Assembly: GCA_964439835.1 (NCBI GenBank) | Contig: CAYTPQ010000009.1 | Coordinates: forward strand, 17,583 to 81,582 | Direction: 5' to 3' | DNA length: 64,000 nucleotides | Origin: JAGNLM01 sp964439835 | GTDB taxonomy: Bacteria > Pseudomonadota > Gammaproteobacteria > JAABTG01 | Shown: one piece after another, positions 52,580 to 62,099 of the stretch | Position numbering within the stretch: the stretch's first letter is position 1 | Layout: each line of letters starts with the position of its first letter | The notes under the pieces: model-generated | Told to the model about the DNA's origin: nothing | Database searches by the model: none | Seen by the model: the letters and a program-made list of their open reading frames with translations, nothing else | Position numbers and translations under genes: made by a program

Positions 52580-53698
52580 TCACTGGGTCTGACCGGTCAC
52601 GTACTCCACCACCTCCAGGCCGAAGCCGGAGATGGCGTGCATCTTCTTGGGGGCGGACAGCACGCGCATGCGCCGCACCCCCAGGTCCAGCAGGATCTGG
52701 GCACCGAGGCCGTAGGTTCGCAGATTCTCGCCCGAGTCCCGGCGGCCGGCGTCCTCGCCCCGGTCGCGGTCCCGGTAGTGCAGCACCCGCTGCAGCAGGT
52801 CCTCGGAGTCCTCGTGCTGGCGCAGGATGACCACGATGCCCGAGCCGGACTCGGCGATGTGGTGCATCACGTCGCTCAGCGGCCAGCCGCACTCCTCACG
52901 CTGGCTGTCGATCAGGTCGCAGAGGCTGTCCTGGATGTGGACTCGAACCAGGGTCGGCTCCTTGGGCGAGACCCGGCCCATCGCCAGGGCGAAGTGCGCC
53001 ACGCCCGTCACCATGTCGCGGTAGGCCACCAGCCGGTAGCGGCCGTACTTGGTGGGCATGTCGCACTCGGCGACCCGCTGGATGGTCTTCTCGTTCATCA
53101 TCCGATAGCGGATCAGGTCGGCGATGGTGCCGATCTTGATCCCGTGCTCGGCAGCGAAGCCCTCCAGGTCGGCCCGCCGGGCCATGGTGCCGTCTTCCTT
53201 CAGGATCTCCACGATCACCGCCGCCGGCTCGAGCCCCGCCAGCCGGGCCAGGTCGCAGCCGGCCTCGGTGTGGCCGGCCCGGGTCAGCACCCCGCCGGGC
53301 TGGGCCATGATCGGGAACACGTGGCCAGGCTGGACCAGGTCGGTCGGCTTGGCCTCGGGGGCGACCGCCGCCCGAACCGTGGTGGCGCGGTCGGCCGCCG
53401 AGATTCCGGTGGTGACGCCGTGGGCCGCCTCGATGCTGACGGTGAAGTTGGTGCGGTGGGCGTCCGAGGTCTCGCGCACCATCAGCGGCAGGTGCAGGCG
53501 CTGGCAGCGCTCGCGGGTCAGCGTCAGGCAGATGAGCCCGCGGCCGTTGCGGGCCATGAAGTTGATGTCCTCGGGCCGCACCAGCGAGGCGGCCATGATC
53601 AGGTCGCCCTCGTTCTCCCGGTCCTCGTCGTCCATCAGGACGACCATGCGGCCGGCGCGGACGTCCTCGATGATCTCTTCGATGGTGTTCAGGGGCAT
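52580..53698 (-). CDS. ribBA: RibBA-type protein with intact DHBP synthase and degenerate GTP cyclohydrolase domain
   Basis: This 372-residue protein has a complete N-terminal DHBP synthase domain (residues 1-205). Motifs are VVLMDDEDRENEGDLIMAA near residue 18 and RAGHTEAGCDLARLAGL near 140, which make the four-carbon precursor from ribulose-5-phosphate. The C-terminal domain resembles GTP cyclohydrolase II but has lost the zinc site. SEC becomes QDS, and the RCDCG pair becomes EECGW (VHIQDSLCDLIDSQREECGW near residue 245). So I infer that only the DHBP step is catalysed here and a separate RibA exists elsewhere. Such degenerate fusions occur in other proteobacteria (RibBX type). It sits between ribE and ribH. 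Confidence 0.9.
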   Translation of the reverse strand: MPLNTIEEIIEDVRAGRMVVLMDDEDRENEGDLIMAASLVRPEDINFMARNGRGLICLTLTRERCQRLHLPLMVRETSDAHRTNFTVSIEAAHGVTTGISAADRATTVRAAVAPEAKPTDLVQPGHVFPIMAQPGGVLTRAGHTEAGCDLARLAGLEPAAVIVEILKEDGTMARRADLEGFAAEHGIKIGTIADLIRYRMMNEKTIQRVAECDMPTKYGRYRLVAYRDMVTGVAHFALAMGRVSPKEPTLVRVHIQDSLCDLIDSQREECGWPLSDVMHHIAESGSGIVVILRQHEDSEDLLQRVLHYRDRDRGEDAGRRDSGENLRTYGLGAQILLDLGVRRMRVLSAPKKMHAISGFGLEVVEYVTGQTQ

Positions 53699-53742
53699 GG
53701 TCCTAGGGTGTCAATGCTCGGGCGCGCCGTGCGGCGCGGGGG

Positions 53743-54399
53743 TCACTTCAGGTAGCCGTTACGGGCCAGCAACTCCAGGGTCACGCCGCCCTCCGGGTCC
53801 GCGGCGCGGTCGCCGAGGACCAGCCGCTCCAGATAGCGGGCGATGACGTCGACCTCCAGGTTCACCGGGTGCCCCGGGGCGTACTCGTCGATGGTCGTCC
53901 ACTGCAGGGTGTGCGGGACGATGTTCATGTCGAAGCGGGCGCCGTCCACCCGATTGACCGTCAGGCTCACCCCGTCGACCGCGATCGAGCCCTTCTCGGC
54001 AATGTAACGGGCGAGCTCCCGTGGGGCCTCGATGATGAAGCGCACGGAGCGCGCCTCCGGCCGGCGCTCGACGACCCGGCCGACACCGTCCACGTGGCCG
54101 CTCACCAGGTGGCCGCCGAGGCGGGTGGTGGGGGTCAAGGCCTTCTCCAGGTTCACCCGATCGCCGGGCCCGAGCGCCCCGAGGGTCGTGCGCGAGAGCG
54201 TCTCGCCGGAGACGTCGGCCCAGAAGCCGTCGCCCGGTAGCTCGACCGCGGTGAGGCAGACCCCACTCACGGCGATGCTGTCGCCGAGCCGCACGTCGGC
54301 CAGGTCGAGATCGCCCGCGGCGACCCGCAGCCGCGCGTCGCCGCCGCGGTCCTCGCGCGTCACGACCTTGCCGACGGCCTGGATGATCCCGGTGAACAT
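53743..54399 (-). CDS. ribE: Riboflavin synthase, alpha subunit
   Basis: This 218-residue trimeric enzyme dismutates two lumazine molecules to riboflavin and the pyrimidine. Two lumazine-binding repeats are evident, starting at MFTGIIQAVGKVV (residue 1) and near residue 98, where the HLVSGHVDGVGRV segment closes the first repeat and FIIEAPRELARYIAEKGSIA lies in the second. Length is normal. The gene starts 6 bases after ribD and is followed by ribBA after 44 bases. The C-terminal helix that mediates trimerisation is present. Confidence 0.95.
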   Translation of the reverse strand: MFTGIIQAVGKVVTREDRGGDARLRVAAGDLDLADVRLGDSIAVSGVCLTAVELPGDGFWADVSGETLSRTTLGALGPGDRVNLEKALTPTTRLGGHLVSGHVDGVGRVVERRPEARSVRFIIEAPRELARYIAEKGSIAVDGVSLTVNRVDGARFDMNIVPHTLQWTTIDEYAPGHPVNLEVDVIARYLERLVLGDRAADPEGGVTLELLARNGYLK

Positions 54400-54405
54400 G
54401 CGTGG

Positions 54406-55527
54406 CTAACGGGGAACGGGGCGAGCGATGATGCGCCAGTCGCGGCCGACGGCGCGGACGTCCGCGATCTCCAGGCCGATGGCCTCCTCCATGCGCTCCA
54501 GCCCCGGCAACCGGAACAGGCCGCGCGCGTCCGAACCGAGGAGCTTCGGGGCCATGTACACGACCAGCTCGTCCACGAGCCCGCCCCGCAGCATCGACCC
54601 GCTTAGCGTTGCGCCGGTCTCCAGCAGCAGCTCGTTAACCTCCTCCTCCTGGCCGAGATAGCGCAGCAGGGTCGGCAGGTCGAGGCTGTCAGAGTGGCCG
54701 GGGAATCGTATCACCTCGGCCGGCGTGTCGATAAGCGCCTCCGCGGCCTCGTCGTCCTGGCAGCAGGTCGCGATCAGGGTACGCCCCGGTGCCCTCAGCA
54801 TCCGCGCCCCGGGGGGCGTGCTGAGGCGGGGGTCGAGCACCACCCGCAGGGGCTGGCGCCAGCCGCCCGCAGGGGGCGGCTGGCCGATGTCCGCCTCGCG
54901 CACGCTGAGCGACGGGTCGTCGGCGAGGACCGTGCCGATGCCGGTGAGGATCGCGCCGCTGCGCGCCCGCAGGCGCTGGACGTCGCGCCGGGCGTCCGGC
55001 CCGGTGATCCACTGGCTCTCGCCGGAGGCCATGGCGGTGCGACCGTCCAGGCTCATGGCGAGCTTGCTGCGCACGAACGGTCGGCCGCGGGTCATCCGCA
55101 TCACGAACCCGGGGTTTAGCGCTCGCGCCTGGGTCTCCATGAGCCCGGTCTCGACCTCAACCCCGGCCTCGCGCAGCCGGCGCGAGCCGGCGCCGTCGAC
55201 CAGCGGGTTCGGGTCGTCCATGGCGACCACAACCCGGGCGACCCCCGCGGCCAGCATCGCGTCGGCGCAGGGCGGCGTGCGGCCGTGGTGGGCGCAGGGC
55301 TCGAGCGTGACGTAGGCGGTGGCCCCCCGCGCCAGGTCGCCGGCCACCCGAAGGGCGAGCACCTCGGCGTGGGGCTCGCCGGCCCGCTCGTGCCAGCCCT
55401 CGCCGACCACCCGGCCGTCGCGCACCAGCACGCAGCCCACCCGGGGGTTGGGGTCGGTGGTGTAGAGCCCCCGCTCGGCAAGCTCGAGCGCGCGCCCCAT
55501 ATATAAATGATCGTCGGGGGAGAACAC
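54406..55527 (-). CDS. ribD: Bifunctional RibD deaminase/reductase
   Basis: This 373-residue enzyme performs the second and third steps of riboflavin synthesis. The deaminase domain (residues 1-145) has zinc ligands in EPHAEVLAL near residue 51 and LEPCAHHGRTPPCADAM near 75. The reductase domain (about 147-365) begins at RPFVRSKLAMSLDGRTA. Start is GTG 55527, since FSPDDHLYMGRALELAERGL is the standard beginning; 10 bases from nrdR. It is the first riboflavin gene of the block. Confidence 0.95.
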   Translation of the reverse strand: MFSPDDHLYMGRALELAERGLYTTDPNPRVGCVLVRDGRVVGEGWHERAGEPHAEVLALRVAGDLARGATAYVTLEPCAHHGRTPPCADAMLAAGVARVVVAMDDPNPLVDGAGSRRLREAGVEVETGLMETQARALNPGFVMRMTRGRPFVRSKLAMSLDGRTAMASGESQWITGPDARRDVQRLRARSGAILTGIGTVLADDPSLSVREADIGQPPPAGGWRQPLRVVLDPRLSTPPGARMLRAPGRTLIATCCQDDEAAEALIDTPAEVIRFPGHSDSLDLPTLLRYLGQEEEVNELLLETGATLSGSMLRGGLVDELVVYMAPKLLGSDARGLFRLPGLERMEEAIGLEIADVRAVGRDWRIIARPVPR

Positions 55528-55536
55528 GGGCCGCCC

Positions 55537-56040
55537 CTAGCGCTCCTCCGGGAGCAGCGGCAGCTGGTGCTTCCTCTGCTCGGGCGAGAGGGTGTGCTGC
55601 AGGCGCTCGACCTCGTCGCGGAAGTCCTGCAGGTCCTGGAACTTGCGGTAGACCGAGGCGAATCGCACGTAAGCGACCTGGTCGAGCCCGCGCAGCTCGT
55701 CCATGACCCAGTCGCCGATGGTGCGGCTCGCGACCTCGCGCTCCGGGTGGGCCATCAGCCGCTTCTTGATCCGGCTGACCGCCCGCTCCAGGTCGTCGGC
55801 CCCGACCGGGCGTTTCTCCAGGGCCCGGGCCAGGCCGGCGCGGAGCTTTTCCTCCAGGAACGGCTGGCGGCTACCGTCGGACTTCACCACCCGCGGCAGG
55901 CTCAGCTCGACCGTCTCGTAGGTGGTGAAGCGCTCCTTGCACTCCAGGCACTCGCGCCGGCGCCGCACCGAGTCGCCCTCGCCCCCGAGGCGCGAATCGA
56001 CCACGCGGGTGTCCGGCGCTCCGCAGAAGGGGCAGCGCAC
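55537..56040 (-). CDS. nrdR: Transcriptional repressor NrdR
   Basis: This 167-residue nucleotide-sensing repressor of ribonucleotide reductase genes has an N-terminal zinc ribbon (CPFCGAPDTRVVDSR and RRECLECKERFTTYE). An ATP-cone domain covers residues of about 49-139. It binds NrdR boxes in nrd promoters when dATP is high. It lies between glyA and ribD, as in many gammaproteobacteria. The C-terminal tail (LSPEQRKHQLPLLPEER) is longer than in E. coli. No NrdR box was looked for outside the window. Confidence 0.96.
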   Translation of the reverse strand: MRCPFCGAPDTRVVDSRLGGEGDSVRRRRECLECKERFTTYETVELSLPRVVKSDGSRQPFLEEKLRAGLARALEKRPVGADDLERAVSRIKKRLMAHPEREVASRTIGDWVMDELRGLDQVAYVRFASVYRKFQDLQDFRDEVERLQHTLSPEQRKHQLPLLPEER

Positions 56041-56046
56041 GGCCCC

Positions 56047-57303
56047 TCACGCCTGGTAGACGGGGAATCTCTCGCAGAGGGCGAGCGCCTGGCCGCGGAC
56101 CCGGTCGATGGTGGCCTCGCTGCCGACGTCGTCCAGGATGTCGCACATCCAGCCGGCGAGCTCGCGGCATTCGGCCTCGCGGAAGCCCCGGGTGGTGACC
56201 GCGGGGGTACCGGCCCGGATCCCGCTGGTGACCATCGGTGGCTGGGGGTCGCCGGGAACGGCGTTCTTGTTGACCGTGATGTTGGCCCGGCCGAGGGCGG
56301 CGTCGGCGTCCTTGCCGGTGACGCCGTGGGCGATCAGGTCGACCAGGAAGAGATGATTGTCGGTGCCGCCCGAGACCACCTTGTAGCCCCGGTCCATGAA
56401 CACCCGGGCCATGGCGCGGGCGTTCTCCACCACCTGCCGGGAGTAGTCGCGGAAGCTGGGCTCCAGGGCCTCTTGGAAGGCCACCGCCTTGGCGGCGATG
56501 ACGTGCATCAGCGGCCCGCCCTGGGTGCCCGGGAAAACCAAGGAGTTGAGCTTCTTCTCGATCTCCGGGTTGGAGCGGGCCAGGATCAGCCCGCCGCGGG
56601 GGCCGCGCAGGGTCTTGTGGGTGGTGGTGGTGACCACGTCCGCGACCGGCAGTGGGCTCGGGTAGACGCCCGTCGCCACCAGCCCGGCCACATGGGCCAT
56701 GTCGACGAACAGGTACGCCCCGACCGCGTCGGCGATGGCGCGAAAACGCGCCCAGTCCACGACCCGCGAGTAGGCGGAGAAGCCGGCGACGATCATCTTC
56801 GGCCGGTGCTCCAGCGCCAGCTGCTCGACCTGGGCATAGTCGATCAGGCCGGTGTCGCGCTCCACCCCGTACTGGACGGCCCGGTAGATCTTGCCCGAGA
56901 AGTTCGGCTTGGCGCCGTGGGTCAGGTGCCCGCCCGCATCCAGGCTCATCCCCAGGATGGTGTCGCCGGGGCTGAGCAGCGCCATGTAGACCGCGGCGTT
57001 GGCCTGGGACCCCGAGTGCGGCTGGACGTTGGCGTAGGCCGCGCCGAACAGGGCCTTGGCGCGGTCGATGGCGAGCCGCTCGGCCACGTCCACGAACTCG
57101 CAGCCGCCGTAGTAGCGCTTGCCCGGGTAGCCTTCCGCGTACTTGTTGGTCAGCACCGAGCCCTGGGCCTCCAGCACCCGCGGGCTCGCGTAGTTCTCCG
57201 AGGCGATCAACTCGACGTGCTCTTCCTGGCGCCGGCGCTCGCCCGCGATGGCCGCGGCTAGCTCGTCATCGAAGCCCGCGATGGTCAGGTCGTTCGAAAA
57301 CAT
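56047..57303 (-). CDS. glyA: Serine hydroxymethyltransferase
   Basis: This 418-residue PLP enzyme interconverts serine and glycine while charging tetrahydrofolate, supplying one-carbon units for purines, thymidylate and methionine. The PLP lysine is in DVVTTTTHKTLRGPRGGLIL near residue 228. Other motifs include GKRYYGGCEFVDVAE near 60 and HLTHGAKPNFSGK near 127. It heads a gene string with nrdR (6-base gap) and the riboflavin genes. This links folate, flavin and nucleotide control. No riboswitch was recognised in the 100 bases upstream. Confidence 0.97.
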   Translation of the reverse strand: MFSNDLTIAGFDDELAAAIAGERRRQEEHVELIASENYASPRVLEAQGSVLTNKYAEGYPGKRYYGGCEFVDVAERLAIDRAKALFGAAYANVQPHSGSQANAAVYMALLSPGDTILGMSLDAGGHLTHGAKPNFSGKIYRAVQYGVERDTGLIDYAQVEQLALEHRPKMIVAGFSAYSRVVDWARFRAIADAVGAYLFVDMAHVAGLVATGVYPSPLPVADVVTTTTHKTLRGPRGGLILARSNPEIEKKLNSLVFPGTQGGPLMHVIAAKAVAFQEALEPSFRDYSRQVVENARAMARVFMDRGYKVVSGGTDNHLFLVDLIAHGVTGKDADAALGRANITVNKNAVPGDPQPPMVTSGIRAGTPAVTTRGFREAECRELAGWMCDILDDVGSEATIDRVRGQALALCERFPVYQA

Positions 57304-57408
57304 GGTCTTCCTCGCTCCCCGCGCGCCCGGGGGCCGCCCCGGAAAGCCCGAAAGTCTACCAGACGGCTGGCGGACCTGTGCGACCTGCGGGCGGCGTGGG
57401 AATAGGGA

Positions 57409-57552
57409 TTGACCACGAAGGACACGAAGAACACGAAGGTTAATGAGTGATCCGTCTGGCTAGACACTGCGGAAGGAACGCGACACAACTATTTGTTTTG
57501 TAGGCCATTGTCAACGACAAATCCCAAATCTCTTCGTGTCCTTCGTGGTCAA
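57409..57552. repeat. Inverted CACGAAG-type repeat pair
   Basis: TTGACCACGAAGGACACGAA and following bases (57409-57439) are mirrored at 57531-57552 (CTTCGTGTCCTTCGTGGTCAA). The roughly 90 bases between are A/T-richer than the surroundings. It fills the gap between glyA and the deacetylase gene, together with the related pair at 12621-12710. Confidence 0.75.
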
Positions 57553-57561
57553 TTCTTCCGC

Positions 57562-58521
57562 TCAAGCCTCGAGGAGCGCCTGGACGACCGCGCACCAGGC
57601 GCGGGCCAGGTTGTCGCGGTTGTAGCCCCCTCCGCCCATGGCAACCAGGCGGCCCTGGCAATACTCGTCGGCGAGCGCGCAGAGGCGGCGGGCGGCGTGG
57701 GCGTGGGTCTCGACCGAGAAGCGCAGGTGGGTGAGGGGATCGCCGGCGATGCTGTCGGCGCCGCACTGGAGCAGGATGAAGTCTGGCGGGTACGCCCGCA
57801 GGTGGGCCTCAATACGCTCCCAGGCGGCGAGGAACTCCCGGTCGCCGGCGGCCGGCGGCATCGGCAGGTTGAGCTTGGTGCCGGCCGCGGGCCCCCTGCC
57901 GGTCTCGCTGGCGGCGCCGGTCCCGGGGTAGAGGAACTGGCCGTCCTCGTGGACGTCGGCGAACACCAGGCGGGGGTCGTCTTCGAAACTGTAGAACACC
58001 CCGTCGCCGTGGTGGGCGTCGATGTCCACATATCCCACGCGCGGCAACCGATTTGCCTCAAGTAAAGTCTCAATAATGACCCCGCAGTCATTGAATACAC
58101 AGAATCCGGCAGCGCGATCCCGCCGGGCGTGGTGCAGCCCGGCAATCGGGACGAAGGCCCGCCGGCACTCCCCCGCGAGCACTCGCTCGACGGCGTCGAG
58201 CGTGCTGCCCGCGACAGTCGCCGCCGCCTCGAACACCCCCTTGAAGGCCGGCGTGTCGCCGTAGTCCAGGTAGCCCCGGCCGTTCTCGGACTGGCGTTGC
58301 ACCTGGCTCACGTAGGCGGGGGTGTGGAAGCGCTCCAGAGCCTCCCGCCCGGCCTGGACCGGCTGCCGCACCCGGATCTGCGGTTCCAGCCCCAGAGCCT
58401 GGAGCTCGCGCCAGAAGGCGTCCAGGCGGTCGGGGCCGAAGGGGTGCCCTTCGCCGAAGCCGTACCGGCCCAGGGCCTCGCCGTAGTAGACGCAGACGCC
58501 CGGGGATGCCGCGCTCGCCAT
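57562..58521 (-). CDS. Histone deacetylase-family amidohydrolase (AcuC/HDAC class)
   Basis: This 319-residue zinc amidohydrolase belongs to the HDAC/AcuC/acetylpolyamine deacetylase superfamily. The general-base segment GLHHARRDRAAGFCVFND lies near residue 130 and the zinc ligands in VGYVDIDAHHGDGVFYSF near 165. A later DFILLQCGADSIAGDPL supplies the third ligand region near 235, with MGGGGYNRDN near 290. Substrates could be acetyl-lysine in acetyl-CoA synthetase (AcuC-like) or acetylated polyamines. The start MASAASPGVCVYYGE at 58521 is favoured; a frame to 58569 overlaps an intergenic repeat. Confidence 0.9.
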   Translation of the reverse strand: MASAASPGVCVYYGEALGRYGFGEGHPFGPDRLDAFWRELQALGLEPQIRVRQPVQAGREALERFHTPAYVSQVQRQSENGRGYLDYGDTPAFKGVFEAAATVAGSTLDAVERVLAGECRRAFVPIAGLHHARRDRAAGFCVFNDCGVIIETLLEANRLPRVGYVDIDAHHGDGVFYSFEDDPRLVFADVHEDGQFLYPGTGAASETGRGPAAGTKLNLPMPPAAGDREFLAAWERIEAHLRAYPPDFILLQCGADSIAGDPLTHLRFSVETHAHAARRLCALADEYCQGRLVAMGGGGYNRDNLARAWCAVVQALLEA

Positions 58522-58563
58522 AGCCGTGCCCTCTGTTTGCGGGAACGTCGCACCGGTCCCCAG

Positions 58564-58632
58564 CGTCATCCCGGCGAAGGCCGGAGTCCACGGGAATCAG
58601 CGACCTGGACCCCGGCTTCCGCCGGGCTGACG
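58564..58632. repeat. CGTCATCCCGGCGAAGGCCGG-type inverted repeat, copy 2
   Basis: This 69-base copy of the element at 30290-30358 has arms beginning CGTCATCCCGGCGAAGGCCG and ending GCCGGGCTGACG. The two copies share the AGTCCA...GGAATCAGC..CC central segment. It lies in the divergent gap before ettA. Confidence 0.78.
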
Positions 58633-58797
58633 ACTTTTCCGGACCTCCCTAAAGTATCGCCCCTCCCCGAACGGGCGCGAGTCTGCCGATCCTCGCGAGG
58701 CAGGGGCGGTTGCCGGCGGGTGCCGGTCTGTCCGGCAGGGACACCCCGGGCGCGGTGTGCGATCATGGGCGCGTTCCCAGCTCAGCTCGAAGGCACC

Positions 58798-60465
<1,668 letters not shown>

Positions 60466-60496
60466 GCGAAACCGGCGCGGCGGGTCCCGAGCCGAT

Positions 60497-60505
60497 TGCT
60501 ATACT
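60497..60505 (+). promoter_or_regulatory. Extended -10 promoter with likely leaderless start
   Basis: TGCTATACT is a perfect extended -10 element (TGn plus TATACT at 60500-60505). It ends 7 bases before the ATG at 60512, so transcription should begin at or beside the start codon. No Shine-Dalgarno is present. Confidence 0.55.
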
Positions 60506-60511
60506 GCCGAC

Positions 60512-60739
60512 ATGAGTGAGCAGACGGACAACCTCATCCTCGAGCACCTGCGCGCAATACGCAGTGTTCTGGGCGACCACGGGGAGCGCCTCTCTCGCAT
60601 GGAGCTCCGCCTGGCGACCATCGAGCAGACCCTGGGCAGCCTCTATGCCCTTTCGGGAAGTGACCGCGAGCGGCTCGACTCGCTCACCCGTCGTATCGAA
60701 CGGATCGAGCGTCGTCTGGAGTTGAGCGATGCGGAGTAG
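60512..60739 (+). CDS. Small coiled-coil protein
   Basis: This 75-residue protein has no recognisable domain other than continuous helical heptads: MSEQTDNLILEHLRAIRSVL, then RLSRMELRLATIEQTLGSL and RIERIERRLEL. It resembles a common proteobacterial small-protein family that begins with a (T/Q)DNL(I/V)L.HLRA(I/L) segment. It may form a dimeric coiled coil. It starts 46 bases after ettA and is 15 bases before hpt. An extended -10 element directly at its start suggests a leaderless transcript for itself and the purine genes. Function unknown. Confidence 0.78.
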   Translation: MSEQTDNLILEHLRAIRSVLGDHGERLSRMELRLATIEQTLGSLYALSGSDRERLDSLTRRIERIERRLELSDAE

Positions 60740-60754
60740 GCTCGCGAGCGAGCC

Positions 60755-61315
60755 GTGAGTCCCGTGCCCACCCCGGAGGAGGTCCGCCAGGTCCTGGCCG
60801 AGGCCGACCTCCTGCACTCGCCCGCGGCGGTCGACGCGGCCCTGGAGCGGATGGCCGATGCGATGACCGCGCGGCTCGCCGACCGCAACCCGCTGCTGCT
60901 CGGGGTCATGATTGGTGGGGTAGTGCCGCTCGGGTACCTGCTGCCGCGGCTGCCGTTCCCGCTCCAGGTGGACTACCTGCACGCGACCCGGTACCGCGGC
61001 GACGTCCGGGGCGGCGGCCTGGAGTGGCGGGCGCGGCCGGCCACGCCGCTCGCGGGCCGCGTCATCGTGGTGGTGGACGACATCCTGGACGAGGGCCTGA
61101 CCCTCACCGAGATCCTCGGCTGGTGCCGCGGGCAGGGTGCGGCGGAGGTCTACAGCGCGGTGCTGGTGGAGAAGCTCCACGACCGCAAGCCCGGTTTGAA
61201 GCACGCCGACTTCGCGGGCCTCGAGGTGCCGGACCGCTACGTCTTCGGCTACGGCATGGACTACCGGGGATACCTGCGCAACGCCCCCGGCATCTTCGCC
61301 GTCCGCGGACTGTGA
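60755..61315 (+). CDS. hpt: Hypoxanthine-guanine phosphoribosyltransferase
   Basis: This 186-residue purine salvage enzyme converts hypoxanthine or guanine plus PRPP to IMP or GMP. The PRPP motif is GRVIVVVDDILDEGLTL near residue 98, the substrate loop is PDRYVFGYGMDYRGYLRNAPG near 158, and the IGGVVPLGY segment near 52 also matches. The start is GTG at 60755. Downstream, 8 bases away, lies the methylthioinosine phosphorylase gene, whose hypoxanthine product feeds this enzyme. Confidence 0.94.
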   Translation: MSPVPTPEEVRQVLAEADLLHSPAAVDAALERMADAMTARLADRNPLLLGVMIGGVVPLGYLLPRLPFPLQVDYLHATRYRGDVRGGGLEWRARPATPLAGRVIVVVDDILDEGLTLTEILGWCRGQGAAEVYSAVLVEKLHDRKPGLKHADFAGLEVPDRYVFGYGMDYRGYLRNAPGIFAVRGL

Positions 61316-61323
61316 CAAGTGAA

Positions 61324-62094
61324 ATGACGGACCTGGCGATCATCGGCGGCACCGGCCTGACCGCCCTGGAGGGGTTGGACGTCCTCGGGCGCGAGGCAGT
61401 CGGCACGCCGTGGGGCGAGCCCTCAGGCCCGCTGGTGCACGGCCGCTTCCAGGGCCGCGCCCTGGTCTTCCTCGCCCGGCACGGTGAGGCCAGCACCGTC
61501 CCGCCGCACCGGGTGAACTACCGGGCCAACCTCTGGGCGCTACGGGAGGCCGGCGCGCGATCGGTCATTGCCGTGAACGCCGTAGGCGGCATCCGCCGCG
61601 GCCTGGAGGTCCCCGGCCGCATTGTCGTCCCCGACCAGATCCTCGACTACACCTACGGACGCGCCCACACCTTCTTCGAAGACGGGCTGGACCACGTGGT
61701 CCACATCGACTTCACCGAGCCCTACTGCCAGGCCCTGCGCGAGGTCCTGATCCAGGCCGGCCGGGCGGTCGGGCTGGAGGTGGCCGACCGGGCGGTGTAC
61801 GGGGCGACCCAGGGCCCGCGACTGGAGACCGCCGCCGAGGTCGACCGCCTGGAGCGCGACGGCTGCGACATCGTCGGCATGACCGGCATGCCCGAGGCGG
61901 CGTTGGCCCGCGAGCTCGACCTCTGCTACGCGACCGTCGCCGTCGTAGCCAACGCCGCTGCCGGCCGCGGCGCGGGGGCGCTCACCATGGAGGAGATTGA
62001 CCGCAACCTGAAGGCTGGAATGGCGTCCGTCCGGCGGCTGCTGGCGCAGGCGATCCCTCAGGTGACTCCGACGGCTCGGGCAGGGCGTCCCTGA
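61324..62094 (+). CDS. mtnP: S-methyl-5'-thioinosine phosphorylase
   Basis: This 256-residue PNP-family enzyme cleaves methylthioinosine, or less likely methylthioadenosine, to hypoxanthine and methylthioribose-1-phosphate. Features are the IIGGTGLTAL start, the phosphate site FLARHGEASTVPPHRVNYRAN near residue 48 and the substrate signature GMTGMPEAALARELDLCY near 180. The MTIP group of Pseudomonas uses methylthioinosine. I prefer MTIP over MTA phosphorylase because hpt is directly upstream (8-base gap), so hypoxanthine can be salvaged. The start MTDLAIIGG at 61324 follows GTGACAAGTGAA. Confidence 0.88.
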   Translation: MTDLAIIGGTGLTALEGLDVLGREAVGTPWGEPSGPLVHGRFQGRALVFLARHGEASTVPPHRVNYRANLWALREAGARSVIAVNAVGGIRRGLEVPGRIVVPDQILDYTYGRAHTFFEDGLDHVVHIDFTEPYCQALREVLIQAGRAVGLEVADRAVYGATQGPRLETAAEVDRLERDGCDIVGMTGMPEAALARELDLCYATVAVVANAAAGRGAGALTMEEIDRNLKAGMASVRRLLAQAIPQVTPTARAGRP

Positions 62095-62099
62095 CCGGG

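Noticed and set aside
51281..53755. 824-residue plus-strand frame across thiL, nusB, ribH and ribBA
   Set aside because: It runs antisense to four convincing genes and has no recognisable domain or plausible composition.
57304..57408. Possible riboswitch upstream of glyA and the riboflavin genes
   Set aside because: I found no conserved FMN or glycine aptamer core; the stretch is short and GC-rich, with no convincing structure.
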